Source: Nucisporomicrobium flavum (GTDB taxonomy: Bacteria; Actinomycetota; Actinomycetes; Mycobacteriales; Micromonosporaceae). Taken from it: a stretch of DNA of 64,000 bases. A program made the position numbers and the translations under genes. Under the pieces are notes generated by a model. It had not been told where the DNA came from and did no database searches. It saw only the letters and a list, made by a program, of their open reading frames with translations. The stretch is from NCBI RefSeq assembly GCF_016464385.1, contig NZ_JADMLH010000010.1, forward strand, positions 193,593 to 257,592, given 5' to 3'. Of this stretch, positions 27,601 through 36,188 are shown piece by piece (the first letter of the stretch is position 1; each line of letters starts with the position of its first letter).

Positions 27601-28392
27601 ATGAGCACGAGACTGGTCCTGCGCGCCGGAGCCCTCACCGTCGTCACCGCCGCCGCGGCGACCGCCCTCGCCGGCTGCGGGGGTGGGATCGGCGCCCGGC
27701 TGACCTACGACGACACCGAGAAGGTCAAGGTCACCGAGATCGTGGTGAGCGGCAACAGCGGCGATGTGACCGTGACGGCCTCGGCGATCGACGAGACGCG
27801 CATCCGGCGGGTGGTCCGCAGCAACGGCGACGATCCGGACGTCTCGTACCGGCTCACCGGCACCACGCTGGCCATCGACACGAGCTGCGGGCACAACTGC
27901 CGGGCCTCGTACGAGATCGAGGCGCCCACCGGGGTGGCCGTGCGCGGCGGCGTGCACTCCGGCAGCCTCAACCTGACCGGCGTCGCGTCGGCCGACGTGA
28001 CGGTGACCTCCGGCGACATCACCCTGCAGGGCGTCACCGGCCAGGCGACCGCGAAGGCCACCTCGGGCACCATCACCGCAAGCGCCCTCGCCGGTCCCGC
28101 CACCTTCCATGTCACCTCGGGCGACATCGAGGCCAGCGACCTGACCGGCGGCGGCGCGATCAAGGTCGAGGCCAACTCCGGCAGCGTCGACCTGCGGCTG
28201 GCACAGCCGGCCTCGGTGACCGCCCACGTGACCAGCGGCGACATCGATCTGGCCGTGCCGGACGGCAGCTACCGCATCCTGCACCGGACCGGCTCGGGCG
28301 ACTTCGAATCCGACGTGACCTCGAGCCCCGGCGCGACGAACGTGCTGGACCTGCGGGCCAGCAGCGGCAACATCGCGGTCACGTCGTCGTAG
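27601..28392 (+). CDS. DUF4097-type beta-helical lipoprotein
   Basis: 263 residues. Lipobox ATALAGC. The body is a repetitive beta structure of the DUF4097 type: repeated blocks such as VVSGNSGDVTVT, VTSGDITLQGV, KATSGTITASAL, HVTSGDIEAS, EANSGSVDLRL, HVTSGDIDLAV, SSGNIAVTS. Function unknown; relatives occur with stress and envelope genes. TAGCGT at 27588-27593, 7 nt before the ATG, suggests a leaderless mRNA. Confidence 0.88.
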   Translation: MSTRLVLRAGALTVVTAAAATALAGCGGGIGARLTYDDTEKVKVTEIVVSGNSGDVTVTASAIDETRIRRVVRSNGDDPDVSYRLTGTTLAIDTSCGHNCRASYEIEAPTGVAVRGGVHSGSLNLTGVASADVTVTSGDITLQGVTGQATAKATSGTITASALAGPATFHVTSGDIEASDLTGGGAIKVEANSGSVDLRLAQPASVTAHVTSGDIDLAVPDGSYRILHRTGSGDFESDVTSSPGATNVLDLRASSGNIAVTSS

Positions 28393-29635
28393 CGGCCGGC
28401 TCCACGGCGGTGTCCGCGGCCGGCCTCTCCCGGCGGGACAGCCACACCAGCGGCACCGCGCAGGCGCTCAGCGCGGCCGACACCACGTACGACAGCGGGT
28501 AGCCCCAGACGTCGGCGGCGCGGCCCAGCGCGGGCTGCGCCACCACGCCGCCGGCGGAGGACATCAGCGAGTCGAAGGACAGGATCGTGGCCCGCTGCCG
28601 GGACGGGATCATGCCGTTGAGGTACGCCTGCCGCACCGGCATCGCCGCCGCACCCAGCAGCCCCCAGACGACGATCAGCGCGAGCACCGCCCAGAACGCC
28701 GGTACGAGCCCGATGAGCAGCACCGTCACCGCGCCGAGCCCGAGCGTCAGCAGCAGCACCGAGGTACGCCGGGCGAACCGGGAGCGCAGCCACGGCGTCA
28801 CCAGCCCACCGGCGATCGAGGCGCCCGCCACCAGCGCAGCGGCGAGCCCGGCCAGGCCGTACGCGGACTCGTCGCCCCACAGCTCCAGCAGGTACGGCTG
28901 CAGCGCGTAGTGCACGTAGATGCCCACGCCCCCCGTGAACGGCGCGGCGAGCATGAGCCAGCGCACCGGGCGGACGCGCAGGCCGTACTCGACGGAACTG
29001 GTGGCGATCTCGCGGACCTCGGCACCGAACGAGCGCCCGCGGTCCGGGGTGAACCCCAGGTCGCGCATCAGCGCCGCGGCGAGCACCGCCATCAGCACGA
29101 GCACGGCGGCGCGCAGCACGTACGGCGCCCCCAGCCCGGCGAACTGGGCCAGGTATCCGCCGCCGCCCGCGCCCAGCAGCATGCCGATCCCGGAGACCAC
29201 CTGTCCGCGGGCGAACACGGTGTCGAGGCTGCCGTCGTACCCGGTGGCGGTCAGCGCGTCGACCAGCCAGGCCTCGGTGGCGCCGGAGAAGAACGTGAAC
29301 CCGAGCCCGATCAGGGCCGAGGAGACCGCCCACGCCCAGAACGGCCCGTGCACGGTCCAGAGCCAGACGTACAGCCCGGTGGTGACGGCCAGCGTGGCGG
29401 TGCCGAGCAGGTACGACGCGCGGCGGCCCCAGGCGTCCGCGACGATCCCGGTCGGCACCTCGAACAGCACCATCCCGGCGGTGAAGAACGCGTTGGCCGC
29501 GAACGCCTCGAGGTTCGTCAGCCCGGCGTCCAGCAGGAAGAGCGTGTTGACGCCCCAGATCAGCGACGCCGCGAAGGTGTTGCCGAAGCCCAGGACGTAG
29601 TACGTCCGCCGCACCCGGGCGGCGGCCGTGGTCAT
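28379..29635 (-). CDS. MFS transporter
   Basis: 418 residues with about 12 hydrophobic helices. Major facilitator signatures: GTGIVADAWGRRASYLLG-like loop 2-3 (EVPTGIVADAWGRR) and LRSRFARR at loop 8-9. Closest in style to drug/H+ antiporters of actinobacteria; substrate unknown. Its ATG overlaps the stop of the acyltransferase gene (ATGA). Its 3' end overlaps the convergent DUF4097 gene by 14 bp. Confidence 0.9.
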   Translation of the reverse strand: MTTAAARVRRTYYVLGFGNTFAASLIWGVNTLFLLDAGLTNLEAFAANAFFTAGMVLFEVPTGIVADAWGRRASYLLGTATLAVTTGLYVWLWTVHGPFWAWAVSSALIGLGFTFFSGATEAWLVDALTATGYDGSLDTVFARGQVVSGIGMLLGAGGGGYLAQFAGLGAPYVLRAAVLVLMAVLAAALMRDLGFTPDRGRSFGAEVREIATSSVEYGLRVRPVRWLMLAAPFTGGVGIYVHYALQPYLLELWGDESAYGLAGLAAALVAGASIAGGLVTPWLRSRFARRTSVLLLTLGLGAVTVLLIGLVPAFWAVLALIVVWGLLGAAAMPVRQAYLNGMIPSRQRATILSFDSLMSSAGGVVAQPALGRAADVWGYPLSYVVSAALSACAVPLVWLSRRERPAADTAVEPAATTT

Positions 29636-30702
29636 GTGCGCAGCGTTTCGGCCACCGAGCCGACGTTACCCGCTGCGACGGCCGTCCGCGGTACGGCGGG
29701 TGACACCGGTGCGCTGCGCGGCGGGCGGCCGGGGATCAGCCGCGGCGGGCGGTCGGCGGCGACGTCCTCGACCCACCCGACGAGCAGCACCGCGAGCGCG
29801 ACGAGGGCGACGACCACGGTGAGCCGCCAGCCGATGCCTACCCAGCCGCGGGTGGGCAGCCCGTGCGCCTCCCCCAGCTTCGTGACCGCGACGATCACCG
29901 GCACGTGCCACAGGTAGATCGTGAGGGCGCGGGCGTTGAGCAGGGTGAGCAGCCGGCCCGGACGCGCCGCGGTGGCGACGGGGGCGCAGCCCAGCACGAC
30001 CAGCACGAACGCCGCCGACCACAGCGCGTTGCCGAGCGGGACGTCGTTGAGGTCGTACCCCCGGGGTCCGGGATGGGTGACGATCCAGGCCGCGCCGGCC
30101 GCGGCGAGCGACCCGGCAGCGGCGACGAGGGTCCGCCGGCTCAGCCGGCGCAGCATGCCGTCATGGTGCGCGAAGCCGAGCAGCCACGCGCCGCCGTAGA
30201 GGGCCATGTCCCGAACGATCGGATGCACCGGCGTCCCGGCCAGCGTGATGATCGCCAGCGCCGCGTAGGGCACCGCGAGCGCGGTCCTCGGCATCCGCCG
30301 GAACAGCGGCAGGGCCACCGGGGACAGCAGCACGAACCAGAGGAAGTCGCGCAGGTACCAGGTCGCGCTCAGCGCCATCGAGCCCCAGCCGTTGGCCGGC
30401 GGGTCCTGCAGCGGGAAGGCCCAGTACAGCACCGTCCAGTCCCAGGCCAGGCCGGTGAGCAGCATGGAGGGCACCGCGACGAGCGCGAGCACCCACAGCG
30501 ACGGCAGCAGGCGGCGCAGCCGGCGCTCCACCGCGAGCGGACCGGAACGGTCGATCGACGCCGCCATCAGCGAGCCGGCCAGCGCGAACATCACCGACAT
30601 CGCCGGGAACACGACCGTCAGGGCGGCCCAGCCGGTGGCGTGGTAGACCACCACCCGGACGGTCGCGACGGCGCGCAGCAGGTCGAGGTACCGGTTTCGC
30701 AT
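29632..30702 (-). CDS. Acyltransferase 3 family membrane protein
   Basis: 356 residues, about ten hydrophobic helices. RNRYLDLLRAVATVRVVVYHATGWAAL supplies the conserved Arg/His of acyltransferase-3 (OafA/YrhL) proteins, and IYLWHVPVIV near residue 280 is also typical. These enzymes O-acylate surface polysaccharides or natural products. Coupled to an MFS transporter, so export of an acylated product is possible. Confidence 0.9.
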   Translation of the reverse strand: MRNRYLDLLRAVATVRVVVYHATGWAALTVVFPAMSVMFALAGSLMAASIDRSGPLAVERRLRRLLPSLWVLALVAVPSMLLTGLAWDWTVLYWAFPLQDPPANGWGSMALSATWYLRDFLWFVLLSPVALPLFRRMPRTALAVPYAALAIITLAGTPVHPIVRDMALYGGAWLLGFAHHDGMLRRLSRRTLVAAAGSLAAAGAAWIVTHPGPRGYDLNDVPLGNALWSAAFVLVVLGCAPVATAARPGRLLTLLNARALTIYLWHVPVIVAVTKLGEAHGLPTRGWVGIGWRLTVVVALVALAVLLVGWVEDVAADRPPRLIPGRPPRSAPVSPAVPRTAVAAGNVGSVAETLRT

Positions 30703-30795
30703 GGCGACAACGCCTATCGAAACAGGACGCTGTCCGGCAACGTGAAACCGGGCCTACGTGACTATGCCCACAAATATGGATAAATCGAACTATCT

Positions 30796-32103
30796 TCAGA
30801 ATCCCAGGCGGCGCAGCTGCTTCGGATCCCGCTGCCACTCCTTCGCCACGCGGACGTGCAGGTCCAGGTACACCTTCCGGCCCAGCAGCGCCTCGACCTC
30901 CGCCCGCGCCCGGATGCCGACGTCCTTGAGCCGCGCGCCCCGGGTGCCGATCACGATCGACTTCTGGCTGTCGCGCTCCACGTACATGTTGGCGTAGATC
31001 TTCGTCAACCCGCCCTCGACGAACATCTCCTCGACCAGCACGGCGATCGAGTGCGGCAGCTCGTCCCGGACGCCCTCGAGCGCGGCCTCCCGGATCAGCT
31101 CCCCGATCAGCACCTGCTCCGGCTCCTCGGTCAGCACGTCGTCCGGGTACAGCGGCGGCGACTCCGGGAGATGCTTCGTGATCACGTCGACCAGCGTCTC
31201 CACCTGGTGCCCGGAGACGGCGCTGACCGGCACGATGTCGGCGAAGTCGTACAGCTTGCTGACGGCCAGCAGCCGCTCCGTGAGCGTCGCCGGATCCACC
31301 AGATCCACCTTGGTGACCACGGCGATCACGGTCGCCTTCAGCGCGGCGATCTCGGTCGAGATGAACCGGTCACCCGCGCCCACCGGCTCGTCCGCCGGGA
31401 AGCAGACGCCGATCACGTCCACCTCGCTCCACGTCTCCCGCACGAGATCGTTGAGCCGCTCCCCGAGCAGCGTGCGCGGCCGGTGCAGCCCCGGCGTGTC
31501 GACGAGCACGAGCTGGGCGTTGTCGCGGTGCAGCACGCCACGGATGACGTGCCGGGTGGTCTGCGGCTTGTTCGAGGTGATCGCGATCTTCTGCCCGACG
31601 ATCGCGTTCGTCAGCGTCGACTTGCCGGCGTTCGGCCGGCCGACAAAACACGCAAACCCGGCACGGTAGGCGTCGTCCGCGCCGGTCACCCGGCCGGCGG
31701 CCTTGTGCTTGTGCACCTTCTTATCGGTACGCGCGCCCCCCGCCCCGCCGGAATCCAGTGGCCCCGGGCTCACGGCGGCCTTCCCCGCACCGCTGCGATG
31801 ACGAGGCTTCCGATCCGGTCTCCCGTCCGGGGCGGGAGCGGCACCGGCCGTCTCCTGCCGCCGCTTGCCACCGCCCTGAGCAGCGCCCCCGGCGGATCCC
31901 TGCTGACGCTTCGCCTGCTGACGCTCCTGCCGTCGCTGCGCGTTCCGCTCCCCCGGCGTCAGCCGCCGCTCGCCTCCCGGCTCACCGCGCTCGCTCCGCT
32001 CGCGCTTCGCGCCCCCATCGGCGCGCTTCGCACCGCCCCCATCGGCACGCTTCGCGCCGCGCTCGCCGGCGCCGCCTCGCCCGGAGCCGCCCGCGTCCGT
32101 CAC
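30796..32103 (-). CDS. era: GTPase Era with long N-terminal extension
   Basis: 435 residues. Core Era from about residue 140: G1 GRPNAGKST, G2 TTRH, G3 VDTPGLH, G4 TKVD, then the KH domain ending with GARLKDVGIRARAEVEALLG and VYLDLHVRVAKEWQRD. Era matures 16S rRNA and the 30S subunit. The first ~138 residues are low-complexity and basic with short repeats (AKRADGGG). GTG 32103 overlaps the upstream stop; GTG 31689 would give the usual ~297 residues but lacks a clear ribosome binding site. Confidence 0.95.
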   Translation of the reverse strand: MTDAGGSGRGGAGERGAKRADGGGAKRADGGAKRERSERGEPGGERRLTPGERNAQRRQERQQAKRQQGSAGGAAQGGGKRRQETAGAAPAPDGRPDRKPRHRSGAGKAAVSPGPLDSGGAGGARTDKKVHKHKAAGRVTGADDAYRAGFACFVGRPNAGKSTLTNAIVGQKIAITSNKPQTTRHVIRGVLHRDNAQLVLVDTPGLHRPRTLLGERLNDLVRETWSEVDVIGVCFPADEPVGAGDRFISTEIAALKATVIAVVTKVDLVDPATLTERLLAVSKLYDFADIVPVSAVSGHQVETLVDVITKHLPESPPLYPDDVLTEEPEQVLIGELIREAALEGVRDELPHSIAVLVEEMFVEGGLTKIYANMYVERDSQKSIVIGTRGARLKDVGIRARAEVEALLGRKVYLDLHVRVAKEWQRDPKQLRRLGF

Positions 32104-32459
32104 TGGGTCACCGTGCCCACGAGGGTGCCGTCCGGGGCCACCACGTGGATCGGCGCGTCCGCCGCCAGGTCACGCACCGCGGCCCGGCCCGCCTCGTCCA
32201 GCGTCTCCGCCTGCGTGGCCACCGCCGCCGCCTCCAGCTTCGTCGCGCCCGCCGCCACCGCGGAGGCCACCGCGAGCTGCAGGGCCGTCAGCTGCAGGCT
32301 GGGCAACGCCACCGTCGCCGCGGCGTAGGTCCGGCCGTCCTGGTCGCGTACCGAAGCTCCCTCGGCCGCGCCCACCCGGGCGCGCGCCCCGCGGGCCAGC
32401 GTGACCAGCTTCGCGTCCTCGGCGCTGAGCTCGGCGGCGGTGCTGTTCTGTTCAGGCAT
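32100..32459 (-). CDS. Cytidine-deaminase-like protein lacking zinc ligands
   Basis: 119 residues in the position where actinobacteria often carry a gene annotated as cytidine deaminase (between the CBS-domain protein and era). The fold pattern is visible (LSAEDAKLVTLARGARARVGAAEGASVRD, DGRTYAAATVALPSLQLTALQLAVASAVAAG), but the catalytic HAE/CAE and PCxxC motifs are missing; the protein has no cysteine or CDA-type histidine at these sites. Probably a structural or regulatory relic. Overlaps both neighbours by 4-8 bp. Confidence 0.78.
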   Translation of the reverse strand: MPEQNSTAAELSAEDAKLVTLARGARARVGAAEGASVRDQDGRTYAAATVALPSLQLTALQLAVASAVAAGATKLEAAAVATQAETLDEAGRAAVRDLAADAPIHVVAPDGTLVGTVTQ

Positions 32460-33834
32460 CGGCGTGCTGTCTTTCCTCGGTCTCGGGGGCGTTCTCGTCG
32501 TCGCCGGACTGCTCCGACGGGGGTTCGACCCGGCGCACCAGCACCGAGTCGATGCGGTTGCGGCGGCCGGTGGTGCCCTCGGCGATCAGGTGCAGGCCGC
32601 CGACGTCCACGGTCGCGCCGGGGATCGGCACCCGGCCCAGCGTCTGCGCGAGCAGGCCGCCGACCGTCTCCACCTCGTCGGCGGGCAGCTCCACGCCGAA
32701 GATGTCGCCCAGGTCCTCGATCGGCAGGCGGGCGGTGACGCGTACGGCCCCGTCCTCCAGGTGCTCGACCGGCGGGCGTTCCACGTCGTACTCGTCGGTG
32801 ATCTCGCCGACGATCTCCTCGAGGATGTCCTCGATCGTGACCAGGCCGGCCGTCCCGCCGTACTCGTCGACCACGATCACCAGGTGGGTGCGGGCCGCCT
32901 GCATCTCCGACAGCAGGTCGTCGACCGGCTTCGACTCGGGCACGAACGTGGCCGGGCGCATCAGGTCGGCGACCGGCTCCGCCGAGGCGGCCGGGTCGCC
33001 GCTCTGGGTCCGCCGGACGACGTCCTTGAGGTACAGCACGCCGAGCACGTCGTCGACGCTCTCCCCGATCACCGGGATCCGCGAGAAGCCGGAGCGCAGG
33101 AACAGGAACAGCGCCTGCTGCAGCGTCTTCGGCCCCTCGATCCACACCATCTCGGTCCGCGGCACCATCACCTCGCGCGCGATGGTGTCACCCAGCGCGA
33201 ACACGGAATGGATCATCTCGCGCTCGCCGTGCTCCACCACGCCACGCTGCTCGGCCAGGTCCACCAGCTCCCGCAGCTCCACCTGGCTGCCGAACGGGCC
33301 CTCCGGGAACCCCTTACCGGGCGTGACGGCGTTACCGATGAGGATCAGCAGCGAGGCCAGCGGGTTCAGCACCCGCCCGATCCACCGCACGAGCGGCGCG
33401 GTGGCCTTCCCGACCGCGTACGCGTGCTGCCGCCCCACCGTGCGCGGGCCCACGCCGACCACGACGAAGCTGACCAGCGTCATGGCGGCGGCGGTCACGA
33501 GGGCCGCCCGCCACCCGGCGCCCCAGCTGTCCACGGCGACGAGCGCCACCAGCGTGGTCGCGGTCAGCTCGCAGATCAGCCGCAGCAGCAGGAGCAGGTT
33601 GAGGTGCCGGACGACGTCACCGGCGACCGCGGCCAGCGCGGCGGCGCCCCGCTGCCCCTCCCGCTCCATCTCCGCGGCCCGCGCCGGGGAGACCGTCGCC
33701 AGCGCGGCGTCGGTCATCGAGGCGAGCCCGGCCAGGAACACCAGCGCCGCCGCGTACACGATGAGCTGGATGTCCGGAAGGTCAGCCGCGCCGGCGGCGC
33801 CCGCGGCTATGGGTGTCAGCAGGGACGGGTCCAT
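32452..33834 (-). CDS. CNNM/CorC-type protein with CBS domains (hemolysin C family)
   Basis: 460 residues. DUF21 membrane region of about four helices (residues 20-165), then paired CBS domains (REVMVPRTEMVWIEG, FSRIPVIGESVDDVLGVLYLKDVV; VIVVDEYGGTAGLVTIEDILEEIVGEI) and a C-terminal CorC/HlyC transporter-associated domain. Implicated in magnesium/cobalt transport control. In a conserved operon with ybeY and era. Confidence 0.93.
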   Translation of the reverse strand: MDPSLLTPIAAGAAGAADLPDIQLIVYAAALVFLAGLASMTDAALATVSPARAAEMEREGQRGAAALAAVAGDVVRHLNLLLLLRLICELTATTLVALVAVDSWGAGWRAALVTAAAMTLVSFVVVGVGPRTVGRQHAYAVGKATAPLVRWIGRVLNPLASLLILIGNAVTPGKGFPEGPFGSQVELRELVDLAEQRGVVEHGEREMIHSVFALGDTIAREVMVPRTEMVWIEGPKTLQQALFLFLRSGFSRIPVIGESVDDVLGVLYLKDVVRRTQSGDPAASAEPVADLMRPATFVPESKPVDDLLSEMQAARTHLVIVVDEYGGTAGLVTIEDILEEIVGEITDEYDVERPPVEHLEDGAVRVTARLPIEDLGDIFGVELPADEVETVGGLLAQTLGRVPIPGATVDVGGLHLIAEGTTGRRNRIDSVLVRRVEPPSEQSGDDENAPETEERQHADA

Positions 33835-33839
33835 GGCGA

Positions 33840-34310
33840 TCAGCCGGTCCGCCGCCCGGAGCGCCAGCTCTGCAGCAGCCGTGCCTGCAACGCGAACATC
33901 TCCCGCTCCTCGTCCGGCTCGGCATGGTCGTACCCGAGCAGGTGCAACACTCCGTGCACGGTGAGCAGATGCAGCTCGTCCGCGGCGGAATGGCCGGCGG
34001 CGACGGCCTGCTTGGCGGCCACCTCGGGCGCGAGCACGATGTCGCCCAGCAGCGCGGGCTCCCCGGTGCCGGCCTCGCCGGGCCCGTGATCGACGCTGCC
34101 CTCGTCCATCGGGAAGGCGAGGACGTCCGTCGGGCCGTCACTGCCCATCCAGCGATGGTTGAGCTCGGTCATGTAGTCGATGTCGACCAGCAGGATGGAC
34201 AGCTCGGCGAGAGGGTTGACCCCCATCTCCTCGAGCGCGTGCCGGGCCACCGCGAGAATCGCGTCGGTGTCGACCTCGACTCCCGACTCGTTGGCGATCT
34301 CGATGGACAT
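33840..34310 (-). CDS. ybeY: Endoribonuclease YbeY
   Basis: 156 residues. UPF0054 metalloprotein for 16S rRNA 3' maturation and 70S quality control. The zinc motif [11 protein letters not shown] is intact; [13 protein letters not shown] and [12 protein letters not shown] also match. 5 bp upstream of the CBS gene. Unusually, 410 bp of repeat-bearing DNA separate it from phoH. Confidence 0.96.
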   Translation of the reverse strand: MSIEIANESGVEVDTDAILAVARHALEEMGVNPLAELSILLVDIDYMTELNHRWMGSDGPTDVLAFPMDEGSVDHGPGEAGTGEPALLGDIVLAPEVAAKQAVAAGHSAADELHLLTVHGVLHLLGYDHAEPDEEREMFALQARLLQSWRSGRRTG

Positions 34311-34390
34311 TGTGGTGCGTTACCCCTGGTCTCGGTGTGAAGCTCGGTCAGCGCCCGCCGGTGATGACGGCCGCCGTTGCTGATGTCACG

Positions 34391-34420
34391 CCCTGGTACA
34401 CCGGGCCCTGGTACACCGGG
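34391..34420. repeat. 15-bp tandem repeat, two copies
   Basis: CCCTGGTACACCGGG occurs twice head to tail (34391-34405 and 34406-34420) in the phoH-ybeY gap. The unit is itself partly palindromic (CCTGGTACACCGG). Confidence 0.8.
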
Positions 34421-34583
34421 CCGGCCCCCTCAGTATCCCGCTCCGGCCCGCCGCCCGTCAGTGCGCCCACCCGGTCCGGCCCGGCCGCCCCGCCGGGCAC
34501 CGGCCACGGGCCACCCGGCAGCGCGGCCGCCGCGCCCGTAATGCCTGCCCGGCCGGACGGGACCACCGTGCCGTGAGCAGCCG

Positions 34584-34691
34584 CCCGGCCCGGCGCGGCC
34601 ACCCTGCGTGCCCGGCCCGGCGCGGCCACCCTGCGTGCCCGGCCCGGCCCGCCCGTCCTGCGTGCCCGGCCCGGCGCGGCCGTCCGGCCCG
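34584..34691. repeat. 27-bp tandem repeat, about four copies
   Basis: Four 27-bp units start at 34584, 34611, 34638 and 34665; each begins CCCGGCCCGGC and the first three end CTGCGTG. Units 1 and 2 are identical, 3 and 4 diverge. They fill much of the 410-bp gap (34311-34720) between phoH and ybeY, where no credible gene is seen. Confidence 0.85.
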
Positions 34692-34720
34692 GCCGGGCCG
34701 TCGTTCGTCGTGACCGGCGG

Positions 34721-35779
34721 TCAGCGGCCGCGGCGGGCGTTGCCGGCGGCGCGGCCCTGCACGGCGCGTACGGACTGCTGCCCCTGGTCCTGTTCCTGTT
34801 CGGCGTCGTAGCGGGCGTACGCGTCGACGATCTCCGCCACGAGCCGGTGGCGTACCACGTCGGAGCTGGACAGCTCGGCGAAGTGCACGTCCTCGACGCC
34901 CTGCAGGATCTCCCGGACCACGCGCAGGCCGCTCGACGTGCCGCCGGGCAGGTCGACCTGGGTGACGTCGCCGGTCACCACGATCTTGGCGCCGAACCCG
35001 AGCCGGGTCAGGAACATCTTCATCTGCTCGGGCGTCGTGTTCTGCGCCTCGTCGAGGATGATGAACGCATCATTAAGGGTCCGGCCACGCATGTAGGCCA
35101 GCGGCGCGACCTCGATCGTGCCCGCCTGCATGAGCCGCGGGATGCTCTCGGGGTCGAGCATGTCGTGCAGGGCGTCGTAGAGCGGCCGCAGGTACGGGTC
35201 GATCTTCTCGTTGAGCGTGCCCGGCAGGAAGCCGAGCCGCTCGCCCGCCTCGACGGCCGGGCGGGTGAGGATGATCCGGTTGATCTGCTTCGCCTGGAGC
35301 GCCTGCACGGCCTTGGCCATCGCGAGGTACGTCTTGCCCGTGCCGGCGGGGCCGATGCCGAAGACGATCGTGTTCTCGTCGATCGCGTCGACGTAGCGCT
35401 TCTGCCCGAGCGTCTTGGGCCGGATCGTGCGCCCCCGCCGGGACAGGATGTTGAGGGTGAGCACCTCGGCGGGCCGCTCGGCGGTGTTCTGCTCCAGCAT
35501 GGCGACGGTACGCCGCACCGCGTCGACGGTGAGCGTCTCGCCCTTCTCGATGAGCTCGATGAGCTCGGAGAACAGCCGCTCCGCGGTGGCGTTGTCGGCC
35601 GGTGCGCCGGTGATGGTGATCTCGTTGCCGCGGACGTGCACGTCGCTGGTGAGGGTGCGCTCGACGAGCCGCAGGATCTCGTCCTTGGTGCCGAGCAGGT
35701 TCACCATGATCTTGGGGTCGGAGACCTCGATCCTGGTCTGCACCCGAGCGGCAGCGCTGCTGTGGTCGGTGCCGGTCAT
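34721..35779 (-). CDS. phoH: PhoH-like ATPase
   Basis: 352 residues from ATG 35779; ATG 35821 would add 14 residues. The N-terminal KH-like part (VHVRGNEITITGAPADN) precedes the PhoH ATPase: Walker A FGIGPAGTGKTYLA, RPAVEAGERLGFLPGTLNEKIDPYLRPLYD, Walker B AFIILDEAQNTTPEQMKMFLTR and sensor VTGDVTQVDLP. Heads the ybeY-CBS-era gene order. A nine-unit 22-bp minisatellite lies upstream. Confidence 0.95.
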   Translation of the reverse strand: MTGTDHSSAAARVQTRIEVSDPKIMVNLLGTKDEILRLVERTLTSDVHVRGNEITITGAPADNATAERLFSELIELIEKGETLTVDAVRRTVAMLEQNTAERPAEVLTLNILSRRGRTIRPKTLGQKRYVDAIDENTIVFGIGPAGTGKTYLAMAKAVQALQAKQINRIILTRPAVEAGERLGFLPGTLNEKIDPYLRPLYDALHDMLDPESIPRLMQAGTIEVAPLAYMRGRTLNDAFIILDEAQNTTPEQMKMFLTRLGFGAKIVVTGDVTQVDLPGGTSSGLRVVREILQGVEDVHFAELSSSDVVRHRLVAEIVDAYARYDAEQEQDQGQQSVRAVQGRAAGNARRGR

Positions 35780-35948
35780 AGGGGCGGCCGTACGGCCTAC
35801 GCCACCTGCTCTCTTTCTCATCCCCGCCGTGCGTCGGCGGTGCGCCTAAGGATCGTGCCATCGTATCCGCTCGAGGCCCCCGCCGCCGAGGCGATTCCGG
35901 CCCGTTTCGCGGCGTCCCGGAGCGCTCGGACCGACCATTCCCGGCGCC

Positions 35949-36146
35949 GACGACCGGCAGTGCAAGCGCCGGCGACCGGCAGCAGAAAGACCGACGACCG
36001 GCGGTGGAAAGGCCGACGACCGGCAGTGCAAGCGCCGGCGACCAGCGGCGGAAAGGCCGACGACCGGCAGTGCAAGCGCCGGCAACCAGCGGCGGAAAGG
36101 CCGACGACCGGCAGTGCAAGCGCCGGCGACCAGCGGCGGAAAGGTC
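35949..36146. repeat. 22-bp minisatellite, nine units
   Basis: 198 bp is exactly nine 22-bp units. Two types alternate: one with GACCGGCAGTGCAAGCGCC and one with GACCAGCGGCGGAAAGGCC, giving a 44-bp higher-order period at 35949, 36015, 36059 and 36103, with one 22-bp half unit at 35993. CCGGC and GCCGG within each 44-bp unit can pair. It lies between phoH (170 bp downstream) and the end of the serine-hydrolase gene. No gene is credible in 35822-36188. Confidence 0.9.
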
Positions 36147-36188
36147 GGCGGCCGGGCGATGAGCCGGGCACGAGCGGCAGCCGGCCGC

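Noticed and set aside
34348-34629. 93-codon frame on the minus strand in the phoH-ybeY gap
   Set aside because: Pro/Gly/Ala-rich, formed by repeats, no ribosome binding site and no recognisable family.
35949-36146. CRISPR array
   Set aside because: Repeats are head to tail with no unique spacers and no cas genes nearby.
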